64,000 bases of DNA from Asticcacaulis sp. MM231 (GTDB lineage: Bacteria; Pseudomonadota; Alphaproteobacteria; Caulobacterales; Caulobacteraceae): positions 558,001 through 622,000 of the forward strand of contig NZ_OZ075108.1 of the NCBI RefSeq assembly GCF_964186625.1, read 5' to 3'. Positions 54,039-62,853 of this stretch are shown piece after piece. The first letter of the stretch is position 1. Each line of letters starts with the position of its first letter. The translations under genes and the position numbers were made by a program. The notes under the pieces are model-generated. The model did not search any database. It was not told where the DNA came from and worked only from the letters and a program-made list of their open reading frames with translations.

Positions 54039-54854
54039 ATGGAACTCAATCGTCGTCATTTGCTGGCCGGTTTTTCGGCCTTGGGTCTGGTAGGCGCCTC
54101 GGCGCACGCGGCCGCTATCAAACAGCCCTATCAGAAGATCGGTGTCCAGCTCTATACGGTACGCGATGCCTTCGCCGCCGACCCGCTCGGCACGCTGAAG
54201 CGCGTCAAGGCGCTCGGTTTCGATCAGGTCGAGACCATCAGTTTCGGCGGCATGACAGCCAAGGACTTAAAAACAAAGCTGGGCGATATCGGCCTGACCG
54301 CGCCGTCGTCGCATATCGGTCTGGCGGACTGGCAAAGCCGTCCGGAAGCCGCGCTCGATGATATGGCCGCGCTCGGCGCCGATTATGCCGTGCTGGCCTG
54401 GCTGCCGGATGAAGATCGCAGCGGCTGGAAGGCCTGGGCCGACAAAATGAATGCCTGGGGTGCACTCGCCAAGGCGCGCGGTCTGGGCTTTGCCTATCAC
54501 AACCACGATTTTGAATTTAAGAAGACGCCGGAAGGCGAGATGCCCTTCCATATCCTGCTGGAAAACACCGATCCGGCGCTGGTGACGTTCGAGTTGGATT
54601 GTTATTGGGCGAGCTTCGCCGGCCACGATCCGGTCCATGTGCTGCATGAGCACGGCGACCGCGTGCGCCTGCTGCACCTCAAGGATAAACTGGCTGATGG
54701 CGGTATGGCGCCGGTTGGTGAGGGCACGATCGATTACGCCGCCGTGCTGGCGCTGGCGCACAAAATTGGGGTCAAATACGGTTATGTCGAGCACGATAAC
54801 CCCACCGACCCGTGGGCCAGCATCACGACCAGTATCAAGAATTTGAAGGGGTAG
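54039..54854 (+). CDS. Sugar phosphate isomerase/epimerase-like TIM-barrel protein, Tat-exported
   Basis: 271 residues from ATG 54039. Leader MELNRRHLLAGFSALGLVGASAHA has a Tat twin-arginine (NRRHLLAG). Then an AP-endonuclease-2/xylose-isomerase-like barrel: IGVQLYTVRDAFAADPLGTLKRVKALGFDQVET, YHNHDFEF (metal ligand His/Asp/Glu), LLENTDPALVTFELDCYWA, VHVLHEHGDRVRLLHLKDK, and the final GYVEHDNPTDP. Similar exported enzymes act on sugars or inositols; substrate unknown. Confidence 0.85.
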   Translation: MELNRRHLLAGFSALGLVGASAHAAAIKQPYQKIGVQLYTVRDAFAADPLGTLKRVKALGFDQVETISFGGMTAKDLKTKLGDIGLTAPSSHIGLADWQSRPEAALDDMAALGADYAVLAWLPDEDRSGWKAWADKMNAWGALAKARGLGFAYHNHDFEFKKTPEGEMPFHILLENTDPALVTFELDCYWASFAGHDPVHVLHEHGDRVRLLHLKDKLADGGMAPVGEGTIDYAAVLALAHKIGVKYGYVEHDNPTDPWASITTSIKNLKG

Positions 54855-54863
54855 AGACGACTA

Positions 54864-54890
54864 ATCCTCCCCTGTGAAGCGGGGGAGGAT
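54864..54890. terminator. Terminator between sugar isomerase-like gene and GH2 gene
   Basis: ATCCTCCCC-tgtgaagc-GGGGGAGGAT hairpin followed by AAATTTTTTC, suited to end the plus-strand gene; its stem resembles the first hairpin of the intergenic repeat family. Confidence 0.8.
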
Positions 54891-54900
54891 AAATTTTTTC

Positions 54901-56799
54901 CTATTCCCCCGTCTTCTTCCTGTAATAATCGCTCAGCACAAAGAATGCCTGCTTGCGTTCGCCGTTCTCCGACTCCACGCCTTTACGGTTCCAGCCTTGC
55001 TGCCAGGTGTTCTGACGGCGGGGCGAGCGGAAATCCTTCAAAATCCAAGGCGATAGCCCGGCCAGGAAAGGGATCTTGTCGGCCATGGCCAGGGTGTTGA
55101 CGTAGTATTTCGCCTGATATTCCTCGGTGAAACGCCCCTGCCGCTCCGGTTCATGCACCCCCGCCAAGGTCTCCGCGCCAAATTCCGACAGGATCAGCGG
55201 CTTGTTGAAGCTGGAATGCCACACGGTGGCCGGCACATCGGCGATTTTGGCGTTGCCATACCAGCCATTATAGGTGTTGACCGCCATGACATCGAGTTCG
55301 GGGATCAGCGGATCGTCGATGGTGATGTCGATATGGCCATCCACCGTCTTGGTGCCGGTCAAAAGCGCCGCCGACACCAGCCGTGAGCCATCCAGCGCCT
55401 TGGCCTCACGCGCCAGCGCGGTCAGGAAGCTGTTGCGCGCATCGGAGATCGGCGTTTCATTGGCCACGCTCCAGATGACCACCGAGGCGCGGTTGCGATC
55501 GCGCAGAATGTTCTCGGCCAGCATGGTTTGGGCGGTTTTGAGCGTGTCGGGATTGTCGAACTTCACCGCCCAATAAACCGGGATTTCGCTCCACACCAGA
55601 AGCCCCATCTCATCCGCCATGCGCGTCGTGACTTCCGAATGCGGGTAGTGCGACAGGCGCACATAGTTGCCGTTCAGGCCATGCTTGATCTCGCTCAAAA
55701 GGGCGCGCGAAGCCTCCGGCGTGATGCGGCGCGACGGATTGGGACCGAACTCTTCCTCATGCAGGCAGATGCCGCGCAGGAAGATCGGCTGGCCGTTGAG
55801 AATGATCTGCGTGCCCTTGACCTCGATGGTGCGGAAGCCGATCCGATCTGTCAGCACGTCCGCGCCGGCCTTGACCGTAACATCATAAAGCGTTGGCGTG
55901 TCGGGTGACCAGCGCTTGAGGCCTTTCGGTGCGGCTGCGCTTAAAGAGGTGCGGCCATCGGCGCCGGTGGTGCCTTTCAGCGTCAGCTTTAGCGCCGGCA
56001 CGCTGACCTCGACCGCCTGTCCGGCTTTTGTGGTGCCTTCGAGGGCCACATCGGCCTTGATCTGGCCATCGGTGGTCAGGCGGATAAAATTGTCATCGAT
56101 AAAGGTCTGCGGTGTCGACACCAGCGTCACATCGCGGATGAGGCCGCCATAGGCTTCCCAGTCGGTGACCTGCGTTGGCACCGAATCCGGCGTGCGCTCG
56201 GAATCGACCGCGACGACCAGATTGTTGCCTGTGGGGCGCAACAGGCCGGTGACTTCAAAGGAGAAGGGAGTGAAGCCGCCTTCGTGTTCGCCCAGTCTGT
56301 GTCCGTTGAGATAGACCATGGTCTTGTAGTCGGCGGCGGCGAAGCGAATAAACTGGCGCTCTCCCGCTTTCGCAGGCGCATCGAAGCTTTTCTGATACCA
56401 CATCAGACCGTTGTAATAGCGCAGTTCCGGGCTGTAGCCGATCCAGGCCGAGGGCACGGTGCCTACGGGGGCGCGCGCCAGATCGTATTCGTAAAAGACA
56501 TCGGGATCGTTCTTCATCGTCTGTTCGACATTGACGTCCGAGCCGCGGCCCTTGGTCACGTCATAGGGCTTGCCGTGAAAATCGGCCATGCCGTCCTTGT
56601 AGGGATCGACGCTGTAATGCCATGGGCCAGAGAGCGACAGGACGTCGCGCCGGTCAGCATTGACCAGTACGAACTGCGGCACCAGAGCGGCATAGGTCGC
56701 GTTATCGGCAGGCTTGGCCGGTGCCGCCATGACGGGGGCGGTGGTTATCAAAATCGTGAAAACAGCAACGAGCAGGGGCTTGTGGCGGCGCATGGTCAT
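54901..56799 (-). CDS. GH2 beta-glucuronidase, exported
   Basis: 632 residues. Signal peptide MTMRRHKPLLVAVFTILITTAPVMAA. GH2 layout: jelly roll with YYNGLMWYQKSF and GGFTPFSFEVT, Ig-like domain, TIM barrel. Acid/base Glu448 in WSVANETP and nucleophile Glu539 in ILSEFGAE. Near the end, Asn604-Arg-Lys606-Gly matches the N-x-K-G motif by which beta-glucuronidases bind the carboxylate. So a glucuronide (possibly plant or glycosaminoglycan oligosaccharide) is the likely substrate. RGICLHEEEFGPNPSR fits too. Confidence 0.88.
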   Translation of the reverse strand: MTMRRHKPLLVAVFTILITTAPVMAAPAKPADNATYAALVPQFVLVNADRRDVLSLSGPWHYSVDPYKDGMADFHGKPYDVTKGRGSDVNVEQTMKNDPDVFYEYDLARAPVGTVPSAWIGYSPELRYYNGLMWYQKSFDAPAKAGERQFIRFAAADYKTMVYLNGHRLGEHEGGFTPFSFEVTGLLRPTGNNLVVAVDSERTPDSVPTQVTDWEAYGGLIRDVTLVSTPQTFIDDNFIRLTTDGQIKADVALEGTTKAGQAVEVSVPALKLTLKGTTGADGRTSLSAAAPKGLKRWSPDTPTLYDVTVKAGADVLTDRIGFRTIEVKGTQIILNGQPIFLRGICLHEEEFGPNPSRRITPEASRALLSEIKHGLNGNYVRLSHYPHSEVTTRMADEMGLLVWSEIPVYWAVKFDNPDTLKTAQTMLAENILRDRNRASVVIWSVANETPISDARNSFLTALAREAKALDGSRLVSAALLTGTKTVDGHIDITIDDPLIPELDVMAVNTYNGWYGNAKIADVPATVWHSSFNKPLILSEFGAETLAGVHEPERQGRFTEEYQAKYYVNTLAMADKIPFLAGLSPWILKDFRSPRRQNTWQQGWNRKGVESENGERKQAFFVLSDYYRKKTGE

Positions 56800-56918
56800 C
56801 TCCCTCGTCTTTTATATTTGGCAGGACGCTAACCCTTAAAGATACCGGTGGCAAGATGCCGCATAACCGGCTTTTCCCGCGGCTTGCTAAATGGTCTTAA
56901 GGGGCGCAAGATGCCCAG

Positions 56919-57215
56919 ATGAGACCTGTCCTGACACCTGCCGAACTGTCCGCTCTGCCAGCCGATCTGCCGCAATGGACTCTGGATGACGAGGCCAAGA
57001 CCATCTCGCGTGATCTTAAATTCAAGGATTTCCGCCAGGCCTTCGCTTTCATGACCGAAGTGGCGGAAGTGGCCGACAGGATGGATCATCATCCCGAATG
57101 GTCCAATGTCTATAATACCGTATCCATTCGCTTGACGACCCACGATTCCCATGGCCTGACCCAAAGCGATATCGAGCTGGCGAGACGGATCGATAGCGCT
57201 GCAAGCGGCGTATAA
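56919..57215 (+). CDS. phhB: 4a-hydroxytetrahydrobiopterin dehydratase
   Basis: 98 residues, the family length. DHHPEWSNVYNTVSIRLTTHDSHGLTQSDIELA contains the three catalytic His residues of the pterin-4a-carbinolamine dehydratase fold. It dehydrates the pterin product of phenylalanine hydroxylase. Here separated from phhA by two sugar-related genes on mixed strands. Confidence 0.93.
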   Translation: MRPVLTPAELSALPADLPQWTLDDEAKTISRDLKFKDFRQAFAFMTEVAEVADRMDHHPEWSNVYNTVSIRLTTHDSHGLTQSDIELARRIDSAASGV

Positions 57216-57280
57216 GTCCCACTCAAGCATTTAATTTTTATTTTTCTGACAGTAGTGCTTGAACACCAAAAGTTAGTGAT

Positions 57281-57297
57281 CCCCTGAAGTTCAGGGG
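57281..57297. promoter_or_regulatory. 17-base palindrome before the KdpE-like gene
   Basis: CCCCTGAA-g-TTCAGGGG, perfect 8-base arms, 36 bases before the response regulator start. Either an operator or an mRNA leader hairpin. Confidence 0.45.
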
Positions 57298-57332
57298 TCC
57301 GGCGGCGTCTATTAGAGGATCACGGAATACCC

Positions 57333-58028
57333 ATGCTCGAAAAGAAAAACACCATTCTGATCGTTGATGATGAAGAAGAAATCCGCAAGATGCTCAGTAT
57401 CTTCCTAGATGCGGCGGACTTCAAGGTGTGCGAATGTGATAGCGGCAAACAGGCCCTGCGTATGAGCGCTTCGGTTCGTCCCGATCTTATCCTGCTTGAT
57501 CTCGGCCTGCCCGATATCGATGGCAAGGAAGTCATCACAAAGATCCGCGAATGGTCGAATGTGCCGATCGTGGTTCTGACCGCCCGTGCCGAAGATATGG
57601 AGGCGGCCCCCGCCCTGAATATTGGCGCCGACGACTATGTCACCAAGCCGTTCTCGGCCGAAGTGCTTCTCGCGCGTATCAACGCCAACCTGCGCAAATC
57701 GGCGGTCAAGGAAGTCGGCGATCCGGAAATCGTCCACGGCCCGATCCGTATGGATCTGGTGCGTCACGAAGTCTATATCGATGACGAACGGGTCGGCTTC
57801 ACGCCCAAGGAATACGATCTGCTGCGCTTCTTCCTGGTCAACCGTGGCCGTATGCTGACGCACAAGCAGATCCTGAAAGAAGTCTGGGGTCCTGCCCACC
57901 TTGAAGATACGCAGTATCTGCGCGTCTATATCGGCCAGGTGCGCGACAAGCTGGAAACCCGTCCGGGTCTGGGTAAGTCGATCGTGTCGGAATCCGGCAT
58001 CGGCTACCGGATGGACTTGGTGAATTAA
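57333..58028 (+). CDS. OmpR-family response regulator, KdpE-like
   Basis: 231 residues. Receiver domain: VDDEEE acidic cluster, phospho-acceptor Asp56 in LILLDLGLPDIDG, Thr in VVLTARAEDM, Lys in YVTKPFSAEVLLARI. C-terminal winged-helix (FTPKEYDLLRFFLVNRGRMLTHKQILKEVWGPAHLEDTQYLRVYIGQVRDKLE in outline) of the OmpR/KdpE type with DxQYLRVYIGQLRxKLE signature. Probably works with the sensorless KdpD-like kinase encoded convergently 0.45 kb away. No kdpFABC here. Confidence 0.9.
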   Translation: MLEKKNTILIVDDEEEIRKMLSIFLDAADFKVCECDSGKQALRMSASVRPDLILLDLGLPDIDGKEVITKIREWSNVPIVVLTARAEDMEAAPALNIGADDYVTKPFSAEVLLARINANLRKSAVKEVGDPEIVHGPIRMDLVRHEVYIDDERVGFTPKEYDLLRFFLVNRGRMLTHKQILKEVWGPAHLEDTQYLRVYIGQVRDKLETRPGLGKSIVSESGIGYRMDLVN

Positions 58029-58057
58029 AGAGATAACTAAAAACTGAGGAACGCCCC

Positions 58058-58089
58058 GAAGCCCGTTATGAGTGATCATGACGGGCTTC
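58058..58089 (+). terminator. Terminator after the KdpE-like gene
   Basis: GAAGCCCGT-tatgagtgatcatg-ACGGGCTTC hairpin 29 bases after the stop. Confidence 0.75.
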
Positions 58090-58224
58090 GTTGTATTCAG
58101 CGGTTTCTTACTTACCCGTTCCTTATTCTTGAAGGTGCGCTCGCCTTTGTATATTTATGCGGGTAGCGATAGCATTATCTTAAGGTTTCACGCCAATTCG
58201 GCGGGGCTAAAATAGGAGAACGCT

Positions 58225-58407
58225 ATGCTCAACTGGATCGTTACATTCTTTATCCTGGCCGTTGTGGCGGCCTTCTTCGGTTTTACGGGCCTTGCCGGCA
58301 CCTTTGCTGAAATTGCCAAGTTTATCGCGGTGATCTTCGTGGTTCTGTTCGTGGCCAGCCTGGTCTACCGCATGATCACCGGCCGCAGCGCCAATCCCCC
58401 GCTATAA
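58225..58407 (+). CDS. DUF1328-family small membrane protein
   Basis: 60 residues, two transmembrane helices: MLNWIVTFFILAVVAAFFGFTGLAGTFAEIAKFIAVIFVVLFVASLVYRMITGR in outline, the standard DUF1328/YtjA pattern. Ribosome site TAGGAGAA. Function unknown; such peptides are often stress-induced. Own terminator follows. Confidence 0.9.
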   Translation: MLNWIVTFFILAVVAAFFGFTGLAGTFAEIAKFIAVIFVVLFVASLVYRMITGRSANPPL

Positions 58408-58425
58408 GCGCTTAAGGTCACAAAC

Positions 58426-58461
58426 AAAAAGAGCCGGTTCTGAAAGGAACCGGCTCTTTTT
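58426..58461 (+). terminator. Bidirectional terminator after DUF1328 gene
   Basis: AAAAAGAGCCGGTTC-ctgaaag-GAACCGGCTCTTTTT, one of the strongest hairpins in the window, between convergent genes. Confidence 0.92.
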
Positions 58462-58480
58462 GTTTGGCAACGCCCGATAA

Positions 58481-59239
58481 TCAGGCGGTCTTTTTATTGG
58501 AATAGTAGAGCGTGAAGACCGCGCCACCTTCGGGGTGGTTATGCAGTTCGATGCGGCCGTCGAGGAGGCGCATGATGTACTGGCAGATGGTCAGACCAAG
58601 GCCGGTGCTGGCGTTTTGCTGGTCGGTCTTTTGCAGACGCGTATACTTGTCAAAAACCGCCGCCTGCTGGCTCAAGGGGATGCCCTCGCCATGATCGCGG
58701 ATGCTGACAAACCCCTCATTGCCCTTGAGGCCGTAGGCGACCTCGATCACCGGCACGGCTTCATTTGTCTTGGAGCCCTTACGCGCGCCGTATTTGAAGG
58801 CGTTATGCAGCACCAGCCCGATCGCCCGGGCACCCAGCATGGGGTCGGTTGTCAGCTCATCATTGCCGTCATCCGGCGCCTTGATCTGGATTTCACCCTT
58901 TGTCTTCAGGGGGCCCAGACGCGCCAGGCTGTCACGGATCATATTGCCGAGCTTGGTCAATTCAAAGCGCGGCTTGACCGCATCGGCTTCGAACTTGGCC
59001 ATGTCGAGAATATTGGTGATGAAATGATCTAGACGAAAAGCTTCGGTGAGGGCCGAGCCGATCAGCGACTTTCGCTTTTCTTCGCTCAGCTTGTCATAGA
59101 GCATGGTCATGACTTCAAGCGAGCCTATGATGGTGGCCAGAGGAGTCTTGAGATCGTGGGAGACGGACGACAGCATCTGACGATGCAGGTATTCGCGTAT
59201 CTCGTCGTGCGTAGGGGAAGTGATCTCAGCAGGGGTCAT
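58481..59239 (-). CDS. Sensorless histidine kinase, KdpD C-terminal type
   Basis: 252 residues, soluble. It starts almost directly with the dimerisation helix: SSVSHDLKTPLATIIGSLE with phospho-acceptor His28 (KdpD-type SHDLKTPL), then HATPase_c with N box (VLHNAFKYG), G boxes (RDHGEGIP, STGLGLTICQYI). No sensory, Usp or transmembrane domain precedes it. A plausible partner of the KdpE-like regulator nearby; its input must come from an interacting protein. Confidence 0.9.
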   Translation of the reverse strand: MTPAEITSPTHDEIREYLHRQMLSSVSHDLKTPLATIIGSLEVMTMLYDKLSEEKRKSLIGSALTEAFRLDHFITNILDMAKFEADAVKPRFELTKLGNMIRDSLARLGPLKTKGEIQIKAPDDGNDELTTDPMLGARAIGLVLHNAFKYGARKGSKTNEAVPVIEVAYGLKGNEGFVSIRDHGEGIPLSQQAAVFDKYTRLQKTDQQNASTGLGLTICQYIMRLLDGRIELHNHPEGGAVFTLYYSNKKTA

Positions 59240-59295
59240 GGTTATGTCTTACCAACAATAGCTTACGACAGCAAATCTATAGATGTATACGAAGG

Positions 59296-59332
59296 AAAAG
59301 GGAGCAAGGTTTTCAGGACCTTACTCCCTTTT
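59296..59332. terminator. Hairpin between kinase start and small membrane protein gene
   Basis: AAAAGGGAGCAAGGT-tttcagg-ACCTTACTCCCTTTT (one mismatch), with A/T edges; probably terminates the minus-strand three-gene unit ending at 59395. Confidence 0.7.
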
Positions 59333-59394
59333 GTTACCAAACACGTCAGTCGGGGGAAGCTGCGGTTCAGTCGGTGGCACCTCACTGAGGGGTA

Positions 59395-59766
59395 CTATTC
59401 TGCCGCCCGGCTGCGCGACGCCTCGGCATTGCGTTCCTTCTGATTGTCGGATGCGGCCTTGATATCATCCGATGTGTCCGAAACCACTCTGGAAGCGGCG
59501 GCGCCGGTTTTGGAAACAGCGCTTGAGGCGGATTTGCCGGCGTCCTTGAGGGCTTCACCGGTTTTGTCAAGCGCCTCCTTGTCGGTGATCTCGTCCGCCG
59601 CCTTGCTCACCTTGGCGGGCACGGCGTCGATCGCTTCGCCGACATGCTCACCAACGGTAACGACGTGGTTCTTGTTGTAAATCCACACACCACTGATCAC
59701 GACAATGATCAGCATGATAATAAGCAGCAGAGTTGTTCCAAAGGAACTGCGCGGCGCGTCATTCAT
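59395..59766 (-). CDS. Small membrane-anchored Ala/Ser/Lys-rich protein
   Basis: 123 residues. One N-terminal transmembrane helix (about residues 10-30, TTLLLIIMLIIVVISGVWIY), then an amphipathic, charged Ala/Ser/Lys/Asp region resembling late-embryogenesis/YtxH-like stress proteins (KALDKTGEALKDAGKSASSAVSKTGAAASRVV type repeats). No enzyme motif. Three bases after the 56-codon gene upstream, so co-transcribed with it. Confidence 0.75.
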   Translation of the reverse strand: MNDAPRSSFGTTLLLIIMLIIVVISGVWIYNKNHVVTVGEHVGEAIDAVPAKVSKAADEITDKEALDKTGEALKDAGKSASSAVSKTGAAASRVVSDTSDDIKAASDNQKERNAEASRSRAAE

Positions 59767-59769
59767 GGT

Positions 59770-59940
59770 TTAATCGTTCCAGCTATCGGCAATGCTGACA
59801 TACATGGCCAGTTCGGCATCGTCTTCGTCGGCATCAAAGAGTACCGGCGGCACATCGTCTTCGAAATACTCGCCGTCAAGGCTAACCTGACGTACAGGCG
59901 CGGGCTTGGGGGCGGGAAAAGGAATGATCTGAGCGTTCAT
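59770..59940 (-). CDS. Short acidic protein, 56 residues
   Basis: Not obvious by length alone, but ATG 59940 has an excellent AAGGAG six bases upstream, and the frame fills the gap between two same-strand genes exactly. It begins MNAQIIPFPAPKPAPVRQ and turns acidic (DGEYFEDDVPPVLFDADEDDAELAMY), ending IADSWND. No family recognised. Proline-rich start and acidic end suggest a disordered binding peptide. Confidence 0.7.
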   Translation of the reverse strand: MNAQIIPFPAPKPAPVRQVSLDGEYFEDDVPPVLFDADEDDAELAMYVSIADSWND

Positions 59941-59967
59941 GGTGGGCTCCTTGATGGCAGTGGAAAC

Positions 59968-60564
59968 TTAGGCCAAACGGGATTGGGGATTGCTGACAGG
60001 CGGAATTTCGGCCGGCAATTCGGGATTACTGTCGGGCAGGGGCTCCGGATTGACTTCCGGCTCATAAGGCGGAACCTCAGGCTCTTCCGGATCGTTTGGC
60101 CCGCTGGTGGCGAAGGCTTCTTCAACGGCAGGTATCAGGCTGTGGATACGTCGCAGGGCCTTGGAGATATCCTCGATACGGCGCTCCTGGTCGGCAGTGG
60201 CCGCATTGCCGCCTTCGCCTTCAAAGCGCAGATAATCATCGAGCGACAGGCCGAGCTCTTTTTGTGCCTCGATCAGGGTGTCGTAACCGGCCTCACTGAT
60301 CTTTTGCGCCGCTTCAAGGCCTTTGAGATAGGTGTTGGTCCAGTCATTAAGACGGGCAACCTGCAGTTTGACATCGGTTTTGAGGCGGGCGGCGTCGCAG
60401 CCGGTCAGCAGTCGCTTCAGATCATGCGAAACCTTTTGCACGGAGGCGATGTGATCTTTGTCATAAAGCGCGGACAGCGCGCCGAAATCAGGCGTTGAGG
60501 CGGTATCGGCACCGGCAGTCACACCCTGGCTTGTCGGGCTTGTTCTGACACTTGTATCGAGCAT
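59968..60564 (-). CDS. Unrecognised protein with helical body and Pro/Glu-rich tail
   Basis: 198 residues, soluble. Residues about 30-150 are helical and charged (VQKVSHDLKRLLTGCDAARLKTDVKLQVARLNDWTNTYLKGLEAAQKISEAG in outline), with a possible coiled coil; the last 45 residues are Pro/Glu repeats (PEEPEVPPYEPEVNPEPLPD). No motif identified. First gene of a small three-gene unit with the 56-residue and membrane proteins. Confidence 0.7.
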   Translation of the reverse strand: MLDTSVRTSPTSQGVTAGADTASTPDFGALSALYDKDHIASVQKVSHDLKRLLTGCDAARLKTDVKLQVARLNDWTNTYLKGLEAAQKISEAGYDTLIEAQKELGLSLDDYLRFEGEGGNAATADQERRIEDISKALRRIHSLIPAVEEAFATSGPNDPEEPEVPPYEPEVNPEPLPDSNPELPAEIPPVSNPQSRLA

Positions 60565-60690
60565 GGCTTCTCTCCTGATGGTAAAATTTTATCCGCAAAT
60601 GGCGGACTTGATTTCACCTTAGGGAAAAGCCTGCAAAGGCTCAGTGCTTAAGCCGGAGATGGCCTGTAAGGCCAGCATAAGGGGCCAGAC

Positions 60691-62337
60691 TTATGCCGCC
60701 GCAATTTTACGCGGAGCGCCCAGTTTTTGCGCCAGAATATCCGGCAGGACGGGCTTGGAGATATAGTCATCCATGCCGGCCGCCAGGCAGCGTTCGCGGT
60801 CGCCGGCCAGAGCGTGGGCCGTGACGCCGATAATGGTGTGGCGCGGCACCCGGCTGGAATTTTCGGCTTCGCTTTCCCGTATACAGCTAGTCGTTTCCAG
60901 CCCGTCCATGCCATGCATCTGCACGTCCATCAGGATAGCGTGGAAGGGGCCCTGGCCCTCGTCGAGCGCATGCCGGATCAGTGCCAGGGCTTCGGCGCCG
61001 GACGTGGCGGCCTGGGTGTCGTAACCCAATTCTTCCAGCATCAGCGACAGCACCATGATGTTGGGTTCGTAGTCCTCCACGATCAGCACACGGGGTTTGT
61101 GGCCATCGGGCGCGGGGCTTGGATGGTAATCCGGCGTGACGGCCACCGGCTTTTCGCTGCGCTTGCCTTCCGGCAGTGTCAGGGACACCATGAAGGTCGA
61201 GCCGTCGGAATCGCTTTTCACCTCGATATCGCCGCCCATGAGTTGGACCAGCGAGCGCGCGATGGAAAGACCGAGGCCCGAACCGCCGAAGCGGCGCGTG
61301 ATGGTTTCATCGGCCTGAGTGAATTTCTCGAAGATGATTGGCAGCTTGTCGGCGGGGATGCCAATGCCGGAATCGTGGACATTGATCGACAGGGCATAGT
61401 GGCCGTTTTCAGCCGGCGCGGTCGTGGCGATAATGGCGATCTCACCGCGATCGGTGAATTTCAGCGCATTGCTGACGAGGTTCATGAGCACCTGCTGGAG
61501 GCGGGAACGATCGCCGACCAGCCAGACCCCCTTCGTTGTGTCATCGATCCGCAGGGTCAGGCCCTTACGCTCGATGTCCTGCCAGAACATGGTGCGGATA
61601 TCTTCCAGCACAGCCGAGACCTCGAAAGGAATGGCCTCCAGTTCGATATGGTCGTCTTCGATGCGGCTGATATCGAGCAGATCATTGATCAGCTTGAGCA
61701 GTAGATCGGCATTGCTGCGCAGGGTGTCGACCATCTTGCGCTGGTCATCGTCAAGGCGGGTGCGCGACAGGACGGTGGCGAGGCCGGTGACCACGTTCAT
61801 CGGCGTGCGGATTTCGTGGCTCATGGTGGCCAGGAAGCGGCTCTTGGCCTGATTGGCGGCTTCGGCTTTTTCCTTGGCGGCGGTCAGTTCGACGCTTTGC
61901 TGGGCGTTTTCGCGCAGCAGGCGTTCCTTGGTGAAGGCGGCCACCATAATGGCGGGCAGCAGGTCGAGATAGGTCTGGTTGACATCCTTGACCGCATAGT
62001 CGGCGGCCCCCTTTTCAAGCGCTTCCAGCGCAATGCGCTCATCACCTCCGGCGGTCAGGATGACGGCGGGCGGCGCGATCGGCATCTCGGCCAGATGGTC
62101 GAGCAGTTCCAGCCCGCTCATGCCCGGCAGGTTGTAATCGACCAGCAAAAGATCGAAATCACGCTGATTTAATAGCTTAAGCGCTTCCTCGGCCGTTGCG
62201 GCGGTCTCGACCTTGAGGCCAAGCCGTTCCATGCGCTTTTGCAGCAGGCGCGCCAGAGCATCATCATCCTCGACATACAAGATGTTCTGTATGGAGGGCG
62301 GGTTAGCCTTGGCATCGTTGTAACCGGGATGGGGCAT
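60691..62337 (-). CDS. Hybrid histidine kinase (REC-HK-REC)
   Basis: 548 residues, soluble. N-terminal receiver (Asp67 in [13 protein letters not shown]), HisKA with His174 in [10 protein letters not shown], HATPase_c ([13 protein letters not shown] box, [26 protein letters not shown] boxes), C-terminal receiver (Asp471 in [12 protein letters not shown], Lys in YISKPVLP). The leading receiver suggests it is driven by another kinase, probably the PAS kinase encoded upstream on the same strand. Confidence 0.92.
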   Translation of the reverse strand: MPHPGYNDAKANPPSIQNILYVEDDDALARLLQKRMERLGLKVETAATAEEALKLLNQRDFDLLLVDYNLPGMSGLELLDHLAEMPIAPPAVILTAGGDERIALEALEKGAADYAVKDVNQTYLDLLPAIMVAAFTKERLLRENAQQSVELTAAKEKAEAANQAKSRFLATMSHEIRTPMNVVTGLATVLSRTRLDDDQRKMVDTLRSNADLLLKLINDLLDISRIEDDHIELEAIPFEVSAVLEDIRTMFWQDIERKGLTLRIDDTTKGVWLVGDRSRLQQVLMNLVSNALKFTDRGEIAIIATTAPAENGHYALSINVHDSGIGIPADKLPIIFEKFTQADETITRRFGGSGLGLSIARSLVQLMGGDIEVKSDSDGSTFMVSLTLPEGKRSEKPVAVTPDYHPSPAPDGHKPRVLIVEDYEPNIMVLSLMLEELGYDTQAATSGAEALALIRHALDEGQGPFHAILMDVQMHGMDGLETTSCIRESEAENSSRVPRHTIIGVTAHALAGDRERCLAAGMDDYISKPVLPDILAQKLGAPRKIAAA

Positions 62338-62409
62338 GGTATCTTACAGGCCTGTTTATCTTTCATTTCCGACGGCCAAAGGCCTTCGGCAAGGGCAAGC
62401 TTAAGCGAA

Positions 62410-62853
62410 CTATTTAATGTGTGGCACGCGAACTATGGTCAACATAAGGCCAAGCTTACGTATGGCTTCGGAAAAATCCTCGTACCCTACGGGCTTGGTC
62501 ATGAAGGCGTTGCAGCCGAGCGCGTAACAACGGTCGATATCCTTCGGATGGTCGGTCGTGGTCAGCACAATGACCGGAATGCGCTTCGTGCTGTCATCGG
62601 TTTTGAGGCGGCGCAGGATCTCGAAACCATCAATATCCGGCAGGTTGAGATCGAGCACCACCACACTACGGTCGAGGTGTTCGGGGGTGGCGCCGGCGCC
62701 AAAGAAATAGGCGATAGCCTCTGTGCCATCCTTCAGGCGTTTGATCGGATTGAGCACGCCGACGCGCTGGAGGTTACGGTTGATCAGGCTGGCATGGCCT
62801 TCATCATCCTCGATCAGGACCACTGAAAAGGGCTCGGTATAGGTGCTTATCAT
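62410..62853 (-). CDS. Single-domain response regulator, Rcp1-like
   Basis: 147 residues, receiver only. VVLIEDDEGHASLINRNLQRVGVLNPIKRLKDGTEAIAYFFG is typical of the Rcp1 group that pairs with phytochrome or PAS kinases; Asp68 in VVLDLNLPDIDG, Lys in FMTKPVGYEDF. Its ATG overlaps the kinase stop (ATGA), showing translational coupling. Likely a phosphate shuttle between the PAS kinase and the hybrid kinase. Confidence 0.92.
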   Translation of the reverse strand: MISTYTEPFSVVLIEDDEGHASLINRNLQRVGVLNPIKRLKDGTEAIAYFFGAGATPEHLDRSVVVLDLNLPDIDGFEILRRLKTDDSTKRIPVIVLTTTDHPKDIDRCYALGCNAFMTKPVGYEDFSEAIRKLGLMLTIVRVPHIK

